Origin: Lentisalinibacter sp035655155
GTDB lineage: Bacteria; Pseudomonadota; Gammaproteobacteria; Steroidobacterales; Woeseiaceae
Length of the DNA stretch: 64,000 nucleotides
Assembly (NCBI GenBank): GCA_035655155.1
Contig: DASRVH010000099.1
Location: 87,998-151,997, forward strand
Direction: 5' to 3'
Each line of letters opens with the position of its first letter. Position 1 is the first letter of the stretch. The notes beneath the pieces are model-generated. The model did not search any database. It saw only the letters and a list, made by a program, of their open reading frames with translations, and was not told the origin of the DNA. Position numbers and translations under genes: made by a program. Below are positions 50,901-58,131 of this stretch, one piece after another.

Positions 50901-50970
50901 GAGGGCCTTCAGGCCCGATCCCGGTTCAGGCCAGATTCCGATAATGAATCGGGGCTAAAGCCCCTCCTAC
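50897..50970. repeat. REP-like inverted pair that ends two convergent genes
   Basis: Forward CC-type (50897-50918) and inverted GC-type variant (50949-50970, core GGGGCTAAAGCCCC). The TAG in GTAGG of the forward copy is the stop of the acyl-CoA synthetase; the TAG of the inverted copy (complement of 50967-50969) is the stop of the membrane protein on the other strand. Confidence 0.92.
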
Positions 50971-51356
50971 GGGCGATTTAGACGCCCCCACACCATCACC
51001 GACACCGCCGGCAGCACGACCTGCGCCGCGTAGGTGCCGAGATTGGCCCAGAAGGCGGCGCCGATGTAGTTGCCGCGCGTTCCGATCGCCCAGCCGGCCG
51101 CGGCCAGGCTCGGGATCAGGAACATGGCCGTATAGGCGACCAGGTGCCGGGGCTTCAGACGGGTGACCAGGTAGCCCGCGCAGACCGCCAGCAGCGCCGT
51201 CAGGAACGTCTGCCACAGCGCCTGGGCCCAGTAGATGCCGCCTTCGAAGTCCAGGGCTCGCTCGGCGAAGGGTACCGGTACCCAGATGGCCGCATAGGTG
51301 GTGAGCTGCACGTAGGCCAGGCCGAGGGCCAGCGCGATCAGCAGGTTGACGTACAC
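50967..51356 (-). CDS. Four-helix membrane protein of unknown function
   Basis: A 129-residue integral membrane protein with GTG start (VYVNLLIALALGLAYVQLTTYAAIW). Four hydrophobic helices: near 2-20, 38-62 (YWAQALWQTFLTALLAVCAGYL), 72-90 (LVAYTAMFLIPSLAAAGWAIG) and 98-122 (AAFWANLGTYAAQVVLPAVSVMVWG). The family is not recognised. It follows the SDR gene by 4 bp and is likely translated from the same transcript. Its stop codon comes from a REP repeat. Confidence 0.78.
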   Translation of the reverse strand: MYVNLLIALALGLAYVQLTTYAAIWVPVPFAERALDFEGGIYWAQALWQTFLTALLAVCAGYLVTRLKPRHLVAYTAMFLIPSLAAAGWAIGTRGNYIGAAFWANLGTYAAQVVLPAVSVMVWGRLNRP

Positions 51357-51360
51357 CGGC

Positions 51361-52128
51361 TCAGCCCGCGAAGGTCACGCCGCCGTCGACGGTGAGGGTG
51401 GTGCCCACCAGATAGTCGCCGGAGCGGGCCGCCAGGAAGATGGCGGCCGCGGCCATGTCCTCGGCCGTGCCCACCCGCCGCGCCGGGATGTGCTGGCTGA
51501 CCACGTCCGGGTTGTCCCGCGCCCAGATGTTCATGTCGCTGGCGAAGGCGCCGGGCGCGATGGCGTTCACGCAGATGTTGTCGGCGATCAGCCGCTTGGC
51601 CAGCCGGCGGGTCAGGTGGATGACGCCGGCCTTGCTGGTGACGTAGGAATAGGTCTCGAGGTCCGGCGTGCGCAGACCGTCGATGGAGGCGATGTTGATG
51701 ACTTTCGCCGGACGGTCTTCGCCGGCCGCTTTGCGCAGCATGGGCGCGAAACGCTGGGTGAGGAAGAACAGGGACTTCGCGTTCAGGTTCATCACCTTGT
51801 CCCAGCCTTCCTCCGAGAACTTGTCGAACGCCTCGCCCCACGCCGCGCCGGCATTGTTCACCAGGATGTCGAGGTGATCCTCCCGGGCGTGCACGTCGGC
51901 GACGAAGGCGTCGATGCCCTGCATCGTGGAGACGTCGTGGGGCAGCGCGATGCACTCGCCGTGCTCGCTCATCTCCCGCGCTGCCTGCTCGCAGGCGTCG
52001 GCCTTGCGGGCGGTGATGTAGGTGCGCACGCCGCTGCGCACGAAGCCTTCGGCGATCATGCGGCCGATGCCGCGGGAGCCGCCGGTGACCACCGCCACGC
52101 GGCCCGAGAGATCGAACAGGTTATCCAT
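51361..52128 (-). CDS. Short-chain dehydrogenase/reductase (3-oxoacyl-reductase-like)
   Basis: A 255-residue SDR: TGGSRGIGRMIAEGFVRSGVRTYITARKADACE (NADP-favouring Arg after strand 2), NNAG in ILVNNAGAAWGE, Ser in INIASIDG, Tyr-Lys in YSYVTSKAGVIHL, and a C-terminal TTLTVDGGVTFAG. It resembles the RhlG/FabG-like enzymes. The ATG at 52128 (MDNLFDLSGRVAVVTGG) is the natural start. It is followed by the membrane protein gene. Confidence 0.93.
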   Translation of the reverse strand: MDNLFDLSGRVAVVTGGSRGIGRMIAEGFVRSGVRTYITARKADACEQAAREMSEHGECIALPHDVSTMQGIDAFVADVHAREDHLDILVNNAGAAWGEAFDKFSEEGWDKVMNLNAKSLFFLTQRFAPMLRKAAGEDRPAKVINIASIDGLRTPDLETYSYVTSKAGVIHLTRRLAKRLIADNICVNAIAPGAFASDMNIWARDNPDVVSQHIPARRVGTAEDMAAAAIFLAARSGDYLVGTTLTVDGGVTFAG

Positions 52129-52159
52129 CGTCGCTCCTTGTGTCTGCCCCGGAAAGAGA

Positions 52160-52191
52160 AAGGCCCGCCATGCTACAACATGACGGGCCTT
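52160..52191 (-). terminator. Rho-independent terminator of the NapC-like gene
   Basis: On the minus strand, AAGGCCCGTCATG pairs with CATGGCGGGCCTT (one mismatch) around TTGTAG, followed by TTCTCTTT. It lies 20 bp after the stop of the NapC-like cytochrome gene. Confidence 0.8.
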
Positions 52192-52211
52192 CGGGCGGTC
52201 GGGCTGTCCGG

Positions 52212-53615
52212 CTAGCGCCGCAGTTCGGTGAGGATCTCCGGGTTCTCCTCTTCCCGCGCCAGCACGGTGTGGCAGGTCGAGCAGCGGCGCGTGATACGGT
52301 CGCCCTCGACGGTCTCGAGGTCCCGGTTGTGGCAGCGGAAGCAGCCCGCCGACTGCTGATGGCCGATGTGGTCCGGATACGTGTTCCACCAAACCTTCAT
52401 GTGCGGGAAGACGTTCACCGCGTACAGATCACCCAGCGTCTCGCCGGCCTGTTCGATGGCCACGGCCTTCCCGGCCGCGATCTCCGGGTAATTCTCCTCG
52501 TAGAAGGCGGCCAGCTCCGTGGCGATGACGGTGCGGGCTTCCTCGTGGCTGTCGAACTGCTGGTCGATGATGCGCACGCCTTCGCGCTTCACGAACGGCA
52601 GCGACTGATCGATGCGGCCGTCGTGGATGGCGTTGTCCACTTCTTCCTCGGGCTGGCGGTACTGGTGGCTGGGCCGGTTGTGGCAATCGACGCAGTCCAT
52701 GGTGCGCCACAGGCCGTCGTCCTCCGGCGCGTCAGGCTTCAGCCACACCTTCTCCGTGCCGTCCGGACGCACCAGGCGCACCTCGTAGATGTCCTCACGG
52801 GTCTTGTCCGAGCGATAGCGCACCTCGTTCTCCGGCGCCACGTGCCAGTGGATGCCGGTGGATTCACGGCCGTTGGCGCCGCCCACCTTCAGCAGGACGG
52901 CCGTCTTCAGCTCGGTGTTCTCCTCGTTTTCGTCGTAGGTGGTCGTGATCTCCAGCTTGTCGCCGTGGAACTTGGAGGGCCAGTGGCACTGCTCGCAGGT
53001 CTCCCGGGCCGGACGCAGGTCGTGCAGCGGGGTCTCGATGGGCCGCGGATAGAGGTCGAAGGCCACGGCGACCATCTGCCATGCGCCGTCCAGCTTGGAT
53101 TTGACGAACCAGTCGGCGCCGGGGCCGATGTGGCACTCGGCGCAGGTCACTCGTGAGTGGGGCGAGCGCTGGTAGGCCGTGTACTCGGGCTCCATGACGC
53201 TGTGGCAGGCCATGCCGCAGAACTCCACGGATTCCATGACCTCCACGCCCTTGTAGGTGGCGCCCGCCAGCACGACGATGTTCAGTACGGTCAGGCCGAG
53301 GAACACCATCAGCGCGCCACGGGTCTTCGGCGTATTGAGGTCGATGACCGGGAACGGCCCGCGGCCTTCGTATTCGGGATGCTTGGGCAGCCGCCGCCGC
53401 TCGAAATAGATGCCGATCGGCACCATGATCAGTCCCAGCGCGAAGATCGCCGGGAGGATCAGGAACGTGAGGATGCCCAGGTAGGGCCCGCCCTGATGGC
53501 CGATCGACTCTATGAAATACAGCGTGATGATGAGCACCGCGCTCACGAGCGCGATTGCACAGCCGGCGAGGCTGATCCAGTTACGGGTGATGGAGGCGAA
53601 GAAGTGTCTGGACAT
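52212..53615 (-). CDS. NapC/NirT-like hexaheme cytochrome c with three membrane helices (ImcH-like)
   Basis: A 467-residue inner-membrane cytochrome. Three membrane helices (about 13-34, 44-70 and 100-120) precede a periplasmic domain with six heme motifs: CGMACH (133-138, CX3CH form), CAECH (158), CEQCH (207), CVDCH (308), CFRCH (425) and CSTCH (445). NapC-type PHSRVTCAECHIGPGADWFVKSKLDGAWQ and PRPIETPLHDLRPARETCEQCHWPSKFHGDKL follow. The three-helix NapC layout recalls Geobacter ImcH, a quinol oxidase for extracellular respiration (seven hemes there). It would take electrons from quinol to periplasmic carriers. It lies after the multiheme-b fusion gene, separated by a possible terminator. 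Confidence 0.88.
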   Translation of the reverse strand: MSRHFFASITRNWISLAGCAIALVSAVLIITLYFIESIGHQGGPYLGILTFLILPAIFALGLIMVPIGIYFERRRLPKHPEYEGRGPFPVIDLNTPKTRGALMVFLGLTVLNIVVLAGATYKGVEVMESVEFCGMACHSVMEPEYTAYQRSPHSRVTCAECHIGPGADWFVKSKLDGAWQMVAVAFDLYPRPIETPLHDLRPARETCEQCHWPSKFHGDKLEITTTYDENEENTELKTAVLLKVGGANGRESTGIHWHVAPENEVRYRSDKTREDIYEVRLVRPDGTEKVWLKPDAPEDDGLWRTMDCVDCHNRPSHQYRQPEEEVDNAIHDGRIDQSLPFVKREGVRIIDQQFDSHEEARTVIATELAAFYEENYPEIAAGKAVAIEQAGETLGDLYAVNVFPHMKVWWNTYPDHIGHQQSAGCFRCHNRDLETVEGDRITRRCSTCHTVLAREEENPEILTELRR

Positions 53616-53629
53616 GTGTCCCCCCGGTC

Positions 53630-53663
53630 AAAAAAACGTCGCCGCGGCAGATGAAGCTGCCGC
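53630..53663 (-). terminator. Possible terminator of the multiheme-cytochrome b fusion
   Basis: On the minus strand, GCGGCAG pairs with CTGCCGC (7 bp, loop CTTCAT) followed, seven bases later, by TTTTTTT. The gap before the T-tract weakens it; partial read-through into the NapC-like gene is plausible. Confidence 0.5.
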
Positions 53664-53742
53664 AGCACCGGAAGATGCTACGGCAGCCCCGCCGTCAGGG
53701 GAGTAAGGGTTCTCCGTAATGCCGTCGCGGCACGCTCAGTGG

Positions 53743-55722
53743 CTAGGGCACCCCCAGCCCATGGGTGAACAGGGCCACGAAGATGGCCACGGCCAGTGCC
53801 AGCCCGATGGCCAGCATCATGAAGCCGAATATGTACACCCACATCATCTCGTAGCGTGTCGGCGCGGGCCTGAGGTTCTGCTCCAGCGTGCCGTTCTCGA
53901 CCATGCGCTGATACTCCCTGGGCCGCTCTTCCTTGAACTTCTCGAGCGGCATCCGGCCGGTGAAGACCACCGGATCCATCGGGAAGCTCTCCGGACGCAG
54001 GTGCGTATGGAAGAAGTGGAACAGGAAGATGAAGCCGGTCGCCAGTAGCGCCTCGTCGCTGTGCACGATCAGGGCCGCGTTGATGCTCCAGGCCGGCAGG
54101 AAGCTGGTGAAGAACTGCGGGAACCAGAGCATCAGGCCGGACAGGCCGATGATCATGACGCCCCAGAAGACCGCCAGATAGTCGAATTTCTCCCAGTAGG
54201 TCCAGCGGTCGCCTTCCGGACGCGGACCGATGTAGAGGAAGTAGCGGAGGTTGCCTATCAGGTCCTTCACGTCCTGCAGCTGCGGCGTCATGGAGTTCGG
54301 CCCCCAGAACAGCCCGCGCTCGTGCTTCATCACCAGACGGAAGATCAGGTGCACCACGTGGAAGCCCATGTAGCCGAAGGTGCCGATCGCCGCGATGCGG
54401 TGGATGATGCCGGCCGCCTCGACGCCGCCCAGCAGATTCATCAGATTCTGCGCCCAGGGTGCCGTCGGGAATTTCAGCGGCAGGCCGGTGAGAGCGAGCA
54501 TCAGGAAGGTGACGATGATCACGATGTGCATGAATATGTACACGCCGGAGAAGCGCCGGACGTACTGACCTTCGGCGACATGGCTCTTCAGTGCGCCGTA
54601 CTCGCCTTTCAGCGTGCCGACGAAGGAACGCTGCAGCCAGAGCAGGTCGTGGATGCCGAAGAAGGCGAACACGCCGACCAGCAGCACCAGCATGAACATG
54701 TAGATGTAGAAGACCCACGGATTGTCCTGCGGGTCGCTCGGATTGTTGTGGACGTCGATCTTCAGGAAGTTGCCCGAGGCGCCCTCGTGACAGGCTCCGC
54801 AGGTCTCGCCCAGGTTATCCGGATGGATGCTCGAACGCGGGTCGTCCGCCGGCAGATTCCTGTGCGGCGTGTGGCAATCGGAACACGTGGCCGCCGTTTC
54901 CAGGCCGAGGGAAGTGAATTTGCCGTGGAAGTTCCACTCGTAGCTGTTGTACAGGTCGCCGTGGCAGTCCCCGCACTCGCCGGACATCATCAGCCGTGTC
55001 TCGCCGATCACCGGGTCCTGGATGTCGTGGGAACTGTGGCAGTCGGTGCAGACCGGCCCCTCCATGTTGCCTGCCTGCCAGATTTCGCCGTGCTTGTTCT
55101 CGTTGAGCCAGGTCTGGAATACGCCGACATGGCAGTCGCCGCACATCTCGGGTGAGTTCTTGTGCGAGGTGGGCGCCCGCTCGTTGTCGATGGCGAAGAT
55201 GCGGTGATCACCGTGGCAGTCGCTGCAGGAAGGCGCGGCCACGAGGCCGGAGCGTAGCAGTCCGCGGCCGTGGACGCTGTCGATGAAGCCGTCGATCAGG
55301 TCCTCAGGTTCACTGTGACACTGGCCGCAGGTTTCGACCTGGTGGAATGGTGAGACCTCGGAGGCGAGATCGTCCACCTTGTGCACGGCATGCGCCTCGC
55401 CGTGGCAGTCCAGGCAGTTGGCGTTCTCGTGGTGGACGCTGCGGCTCAGCGAGCGGTCGGAGAGCTTGTGGCACTGGGCGCAGATCGCGTCGCCGGTCAG
55501 GTCGGTCAGATCCTCCGCCCGGTGGCGGCGGCTGGTCACATTGCTGTGACAGGCCTGACAGTCGGTGTCCTGGTGCGCGGTCGACAGGACTTCAACGTCC
55601 TTGTGACAGCCCGCACACTTGATGGGCCTCGCTTCCTCCTGCGCGCTCGCCAGCGGCGAGAACAGGATGAAGACCATCGTTGCCGAGAGTATCGACAGAC
55701 AGAACGTGACACGCTTGCGCAT
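53743..55722 (-). CDS. Undecaheme cytochrome c fused to a b-type cytochrome membrane domain (CbcL-like)
   Basis: A 659-residue protein. A signal peptide (residues 1-27) is followed by a periplasmic domain with eleven CxxCH motifs at 36, 55, 81, 103, 132, 166, 194, 225, 250, 280 and 308. Then come about six membrane helices (from 337 to 650) of the formate dehydrogenase-gamma/NiFe-hydrogenase cytochrome b type. Candidate heme-b histidines lie in FMHIV (H399), GIIHRIA (H441), GFHVVH and LFHFFHTHLRPESFPMD. Geobacter CbcL has the same N-to-C layout (nine c hemes, then a b-type domain) and oxidises menaquinol for extracellular electron transfer. AAGGATAAG precedes the ATG. Confidence 0.88.
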   Translation of the reverse strand: MRKRVTFCLSILSATMVFILFSPLASAQEEARPIKCAGCHKDVEVLSTAHQDTDCQACHSNVTSRRHRAEDLTDLTGDAICAQCHKLSDRSLSRSVHHENANCLDCHGEAHAVHKVDDLASEVSPFHQVETCGQCHSEPEDLIDGFIDSVHGRGLLRSGLVAAPSCSDCHGDHRIFAIDNERAPTSHKNSPEMCGDCHVGVFQTWLNENKHGEIWQAGNMEGPVCTDCHSSHDIQDPVIGETRLMMSGECGDCHGDLYNSYEWNFHGKFTSLGLETAATCSDCHTPHRNLPADDPRSSIHPDNLGETCGACHEGASGNFLKIDVHNNPSDPQDNPWVFYIYMFMLVLLVGVFAFFGIHDLLWLQRSFVGTLKGEYGALKSHVAEGQYVRRFSGVYIFMHIVIIVTFLMLALTGLPLKFPTAPWAQNLMNLLGGVEAAGIIHRIAAIGTFGYMGFHVVHLIFRLVMKHERGLFWGPNSMTPQLQDVKDLIGNLRYFLYIGPRPEGDRWTYWEKFDYLAVFWGVMIIGLSGLMLWFPQFFTSFLPAWSINAALIVHSDEALLATGFIFLFHFFHTHLRPESFPMDPVVFTGRMPLEKFKEERPREYQRMVENGTLEQNLRPAPTRYEMMWVYIFGFMMLAIGLALAVAIFVALFTHGLGVP

Positions 55723-55868
55723 TTTCTTATCCTTCAAGACCGCAGCCCGCAGCAGGGCCGGACACACGTAGTGCCGGAAATCACGCCCTTGATAGGCGAA
55801 ACGGGGGTTGGCGGGCAATCGGGGAATACCGCAGCCGGCTTTCGCGGCGGTGCCGGCCGAGGGCCGTC

Positions 55869-57143
55869 TCAGCTGACCAGGACCGCCTCGTGTCTGATCA
55901 GATGGCGCATCTCGTCGCGGAAGATGTTCACGCCGATGAAGAACTCCCGCATCATCATCACCCACAGATAGTAGCCGCGCTCGGTGAGCTCGAGCCTGGA
56001 TCCGCTCCGGCGCACGGCGCGCAGGAGCCGCAGGCCGGCCAGTTCCGCGAAGAGCACGCGCCGAAAGCGGCCCCCGAATCGCTTCTCGGCAACGTCGAGA
56101 TCGAGCGACCCGCTGAACAGGAACATGAGCAGGTAGTAGCGCATCTGGTCGCGCTCGCTCATACGGCGGCTGCGCACGATGCCGGTGCCGCCGCGGTCGG
56201 CGAGTTTCAGGTAATGATTGATGGAGAAGGTGCTGGCGTACATCGTGCCGCCCATGTAGCTGAAGGCGCCGCTGCCGAGGCCCAGGTATTCCTCCTCCTC
56301 GGTGATGTATTCGTCGATCATCGACGAATCGGAGCGGGAGAAGCACCAGGCCGAGGAGCGCCCGTAACCCGCGGCCAGCATGTGCCCTACGATGCGGTGA
56401 TACAGCTCGCCCTCCCGGGAGAAATCGACATCGCCGATGTGCTTCTCCATCGATTTCCGGGTGGCATGCGCGGTCATCAGCGGATACCAGGAGATCTGAT
56501 CCACTCCCAGCTCGTCGGTGAGCGTGTGCATGTCGCGCATCAGGCTCTCGTCCGACTGGCGGGGCAGGTTGAAGATCATGTCCACGTTGATGGTATCGAA
56601 CAGGTCCCGGACCGCATCGATCCGCTCGCAGATCTGCTCCCCGCTGCCGAATTTCTCGTAGCGCTGCATGTCGCGCAGGATGTCGTCGTCGAGGCTCTGG
56701 ACACCCACCGAGAGTCGATTGACGCCGGCGCTGCGGAGCATGGAAAGGCGTTCGTCACCGAGATCGTCCGGGTTCGTCTCCACCGAGACCCGGCTGACCG
56801 GGTGGTCCCGGCGCACCAGCTCGATGGTCTCTGCCAGCTCTTCGGGCAGCACCGTCGGCGTCCCTCCGCCCACGTACAGATCGCCGAAACGGTAGCCGTG
56901 GTCCGTGGCGCGCTGGATCTCCTTGCGCAGCACCGAGTAGTAGCGGCGAGTGCGCTCGGGCTGGTATTCCACCCGGTGGAAGGGGCAGAAGGGACACAGC
57001 ACATCGCAGAAGGGGATGTGCAGGTACAGGAGATAGACGCGGCCGGCGGTCGGTTCCGGCAGCGCGTTCGTGACGGGGGCCGTCTCGAAGCTCATGTAGC
57101 GGCGGGTCATCCGCCGCAGCAGTGGTGTCAGGAGAGATTGCAT
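55869..57143 (-). CDS. HemN/HemW-like radical SAM protein
   Basis: A 424-residue radical S-adenosylmethionine protein. The iron-sulfur motif is CDVLCPFCPF (Cx3Cx2C) in YLHIPFCDVLCPFCPFHRVEYQ, followed by LYVGGGTPTVLP, VSVETNPDDL and NRLSVGVQSLDDDIL, all typical of oxygen-independent coproporphyrinogen oxidase relatives. The C-terminal half differs from HemN and HemW, so a heme-handling or unknown role is possible. It lies 146 bp upstream of the multiheme gene on the same strand and may serve heme supply for it. Start choice (57143) is uncertain because no strong ribosome site is seen; ATGs at 57110 and 57095 are alternatives. Confidence 0.82.
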   Translation of the reverse strand: MQSLLTPLLRRMTRRYMSFETAPVTNALPEPTAGRVYLLYLHIPFCDVLCPFCPFHRVEYQPERTRRYYSVLRKEIQRATDHGYRFGDLYVGGGTPTVLPEELAETIELVRRDHPVSRVSVETNPDDLGDERLSMLRSAGVNRLSVGVQSLDDDILRDMQRYEKFGSGEQICERIDAVRDLFDTINVDMIFNLPRQSDESLMRDMHTLTDELGVDQISWYPLMTAHATRKSMEKHIGDVDFSREGELYHRIVGHMLAAGYGRSSAWCFSRSDSSMIDEYITEEEEYLGLGSGAFSYMGGTMYASTFSINHYLKLADRGGTGIVRSRRMSERDQMRYYLLMFLFSGSLDLDVAEKRFGGRFRRVLFAELAGLRLLRAVRRSGSRLELTERGYYLWVMMMREFFIGVNIFRDEMRHLIRHEAVLVS

Positions 57144-57155
57144 GGGCAATAAAAA

Positions 57156-57183
57156 GGCTGGCGGCACCGCAGTGCCGTCAGCC
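57156..57183 (-). terminator. Terminator of the 57238 cytochrome gene
   Basis: GGCTGGCGGCAC pairs with GTGCCGTCAGCC (one mismatch) around CGCA, flanked by A5 on one side and T5 on the other, so it works in both directions. On the minus strand it ends with TTTTT just before the radical SAM gene. Confidence 0.8.
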
Positions 57184-57190
57184 CGTTTTT

Positions 57191-57228
57191 CTCATTCTTT
57201 CCCCGGCAGCGCAAGCCGGGGAAATGAG
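57191..57228. repeat. Second hairpin downstream of the 57238 cytochrome gene
   Basis: CTCATT...TTCCCCGGC pairs with GCCGGGGAA...ATGAG around AGCGCAA. It sits directly between the cytochrome stop and the terminator. It may protect the 3' end of the message. Confidence 0.6.
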
Positions 57229-57237
57229 AGTTCCGCG

Positions 57238-57501
57238 TTATTCGACGCTCGCGAAGTAAGCGGCGAGGTTGGCCACCTCTTCGTCGCTCAGGCCGGACAG
57301 ATCCGGATCGTGATCCGTCGCCTCCTTGAGCATCGTCTTGATCTCGTCGGCCGGAATGCCGGCGAAATCGTCTTCGTAGTGGCAATCGGCACAGCCCTGA
57401 TCGTTGTACACGGCCTTGCCGGCTTCCGCGTCGCCACCAGCCCATGCGGCGGTGCCGAAGAACATCAGCGGCGCGGCCATTGCGATCCAAATCTTCCTCA
57501 T
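57238..57501 (-). CDS. Small periplasmic cytochrome c (monoheme), paralogue 1
   Basis: An 87-residue class I cytochrome c. Signal peptide MRKIWIAMAAPLMFFGTAAWA, heme motif CADCH in YNDQGCADCHYEDDFAGIP, and axial Met candidates in EIKTMLKE. The C-terminal helix is LSGLSDEEVANLAAYFASVE. GGAGG precedes the ATG at 57501. It is nearly co-linear with the 57761 cytochrome (same DDFAGxP, DEEx-LAAY-AS-E), so the two are recent paralogues. It would ferry electrons from the membrane cytochromes in the cluster. Confidence 0.9.
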   Translation of the reverse strand: MRKIWIAMAAPLMFFGTAAWAGGDAEAGKAVYNDQGCADCHYEDDFAGIPADEIKTMLKEATDHDPDLSGLSDEEVANLAAYFASVE

Positions 57502-57685
57502 CGTGGGTCCTCCACTCTTGTCTCGGGTCGTGTTAATCCTAACGCGCCTCAATTGCCGCATAAAGACAATATTGCTGCGTTGTTCAGCCTGCATTCAGCT
57601 GGCCGGGGCGCGACAAGAGTCCCTGCCGGCGCCCGGTGCGGCAATCCGTAGTTTCCGCGGCCGCCTGTCGGTCCGGCACGAAAAA

Positions 57686-57714
57686 GGGCCGGCAGCGCAT
57701 GGCACTGCCGGCCC
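57686..57714 (-). terminator. Terminator of the 57761 cytochrome gene
   Basis: On the minus strand GGGCCGGCAG and CTGCCGGCCC form a perfect 10-bp stem (loop TGCCATGCG) followed by TTTTT. It isolates this gene from the next cytochrome gene. Confidence 0.88.
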
Positions 57715-57760
57715 CGGCGTTCGCTGGCGGGACGGGACGATGCCCCGTCGGCCGTGACGC

Positions 57761-58033
57761 TTACTCTGCGCTGGCCATGTAGGCCGCCAGCGCCTTGATC
57801 TCCTCGTCGGTGAGGCCCGAGAGGTCTTCGTCGTGCTCTACCTCGCCGGCCGCCACGGCCTTGATCATGCCTTTCATCTCGTCTTTGGGCGTGCCCGCGA
57901 AGTCGTCGTTGTAGTGGCAATCCGCGCACACTTCCTCGAACTTGGCCTTGCCGGCCTCCATGTGGCCGTCCGCGAAGGCGGAAGCGCCGAAGAAGACCAG
58001 CGGAAGGGCGAAGAGCGTAATCAGTTTTCTCAT
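57761..58033 (-). CDS. Small periplasmic cytochrome c (monoheme), paralogue 2
   Basis: A 90-residue class I cytochrome c. Signal peptide MRKLITLFALPLVFFGASAFA, heme motif CADCH in FEEVCADCHYNDDFAGTP, methionines in DEMKGMIKAV, and C-terminal helix LSGLTDEEIKALAAYMASAE. It shares most positions with the 57238 protein but has a slightly longer middle (AAGEVEHDED). Each copy has its own terminator, so they can be expressed at different levels or conditions. Confidence 0.92.
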   Translation of the reverse strand: MRKLITLFALPLVFFGASAFADGHMEAGKAKFEEVCADCHYNDDFAGTPKDEMKGMIKAVAAGEVEHDEDLSGLTDEEIKALAAYMASAE

Positions 58034-58131
58034 GGTTCCGACTCCAGTTTTTTCGAACCTGGGAATGATGATAGCGCGGTGGTCCGGCCGATCAAAACAA
58101 ATATTCGCGCACCGTTCAGCGTCGATTCAGG

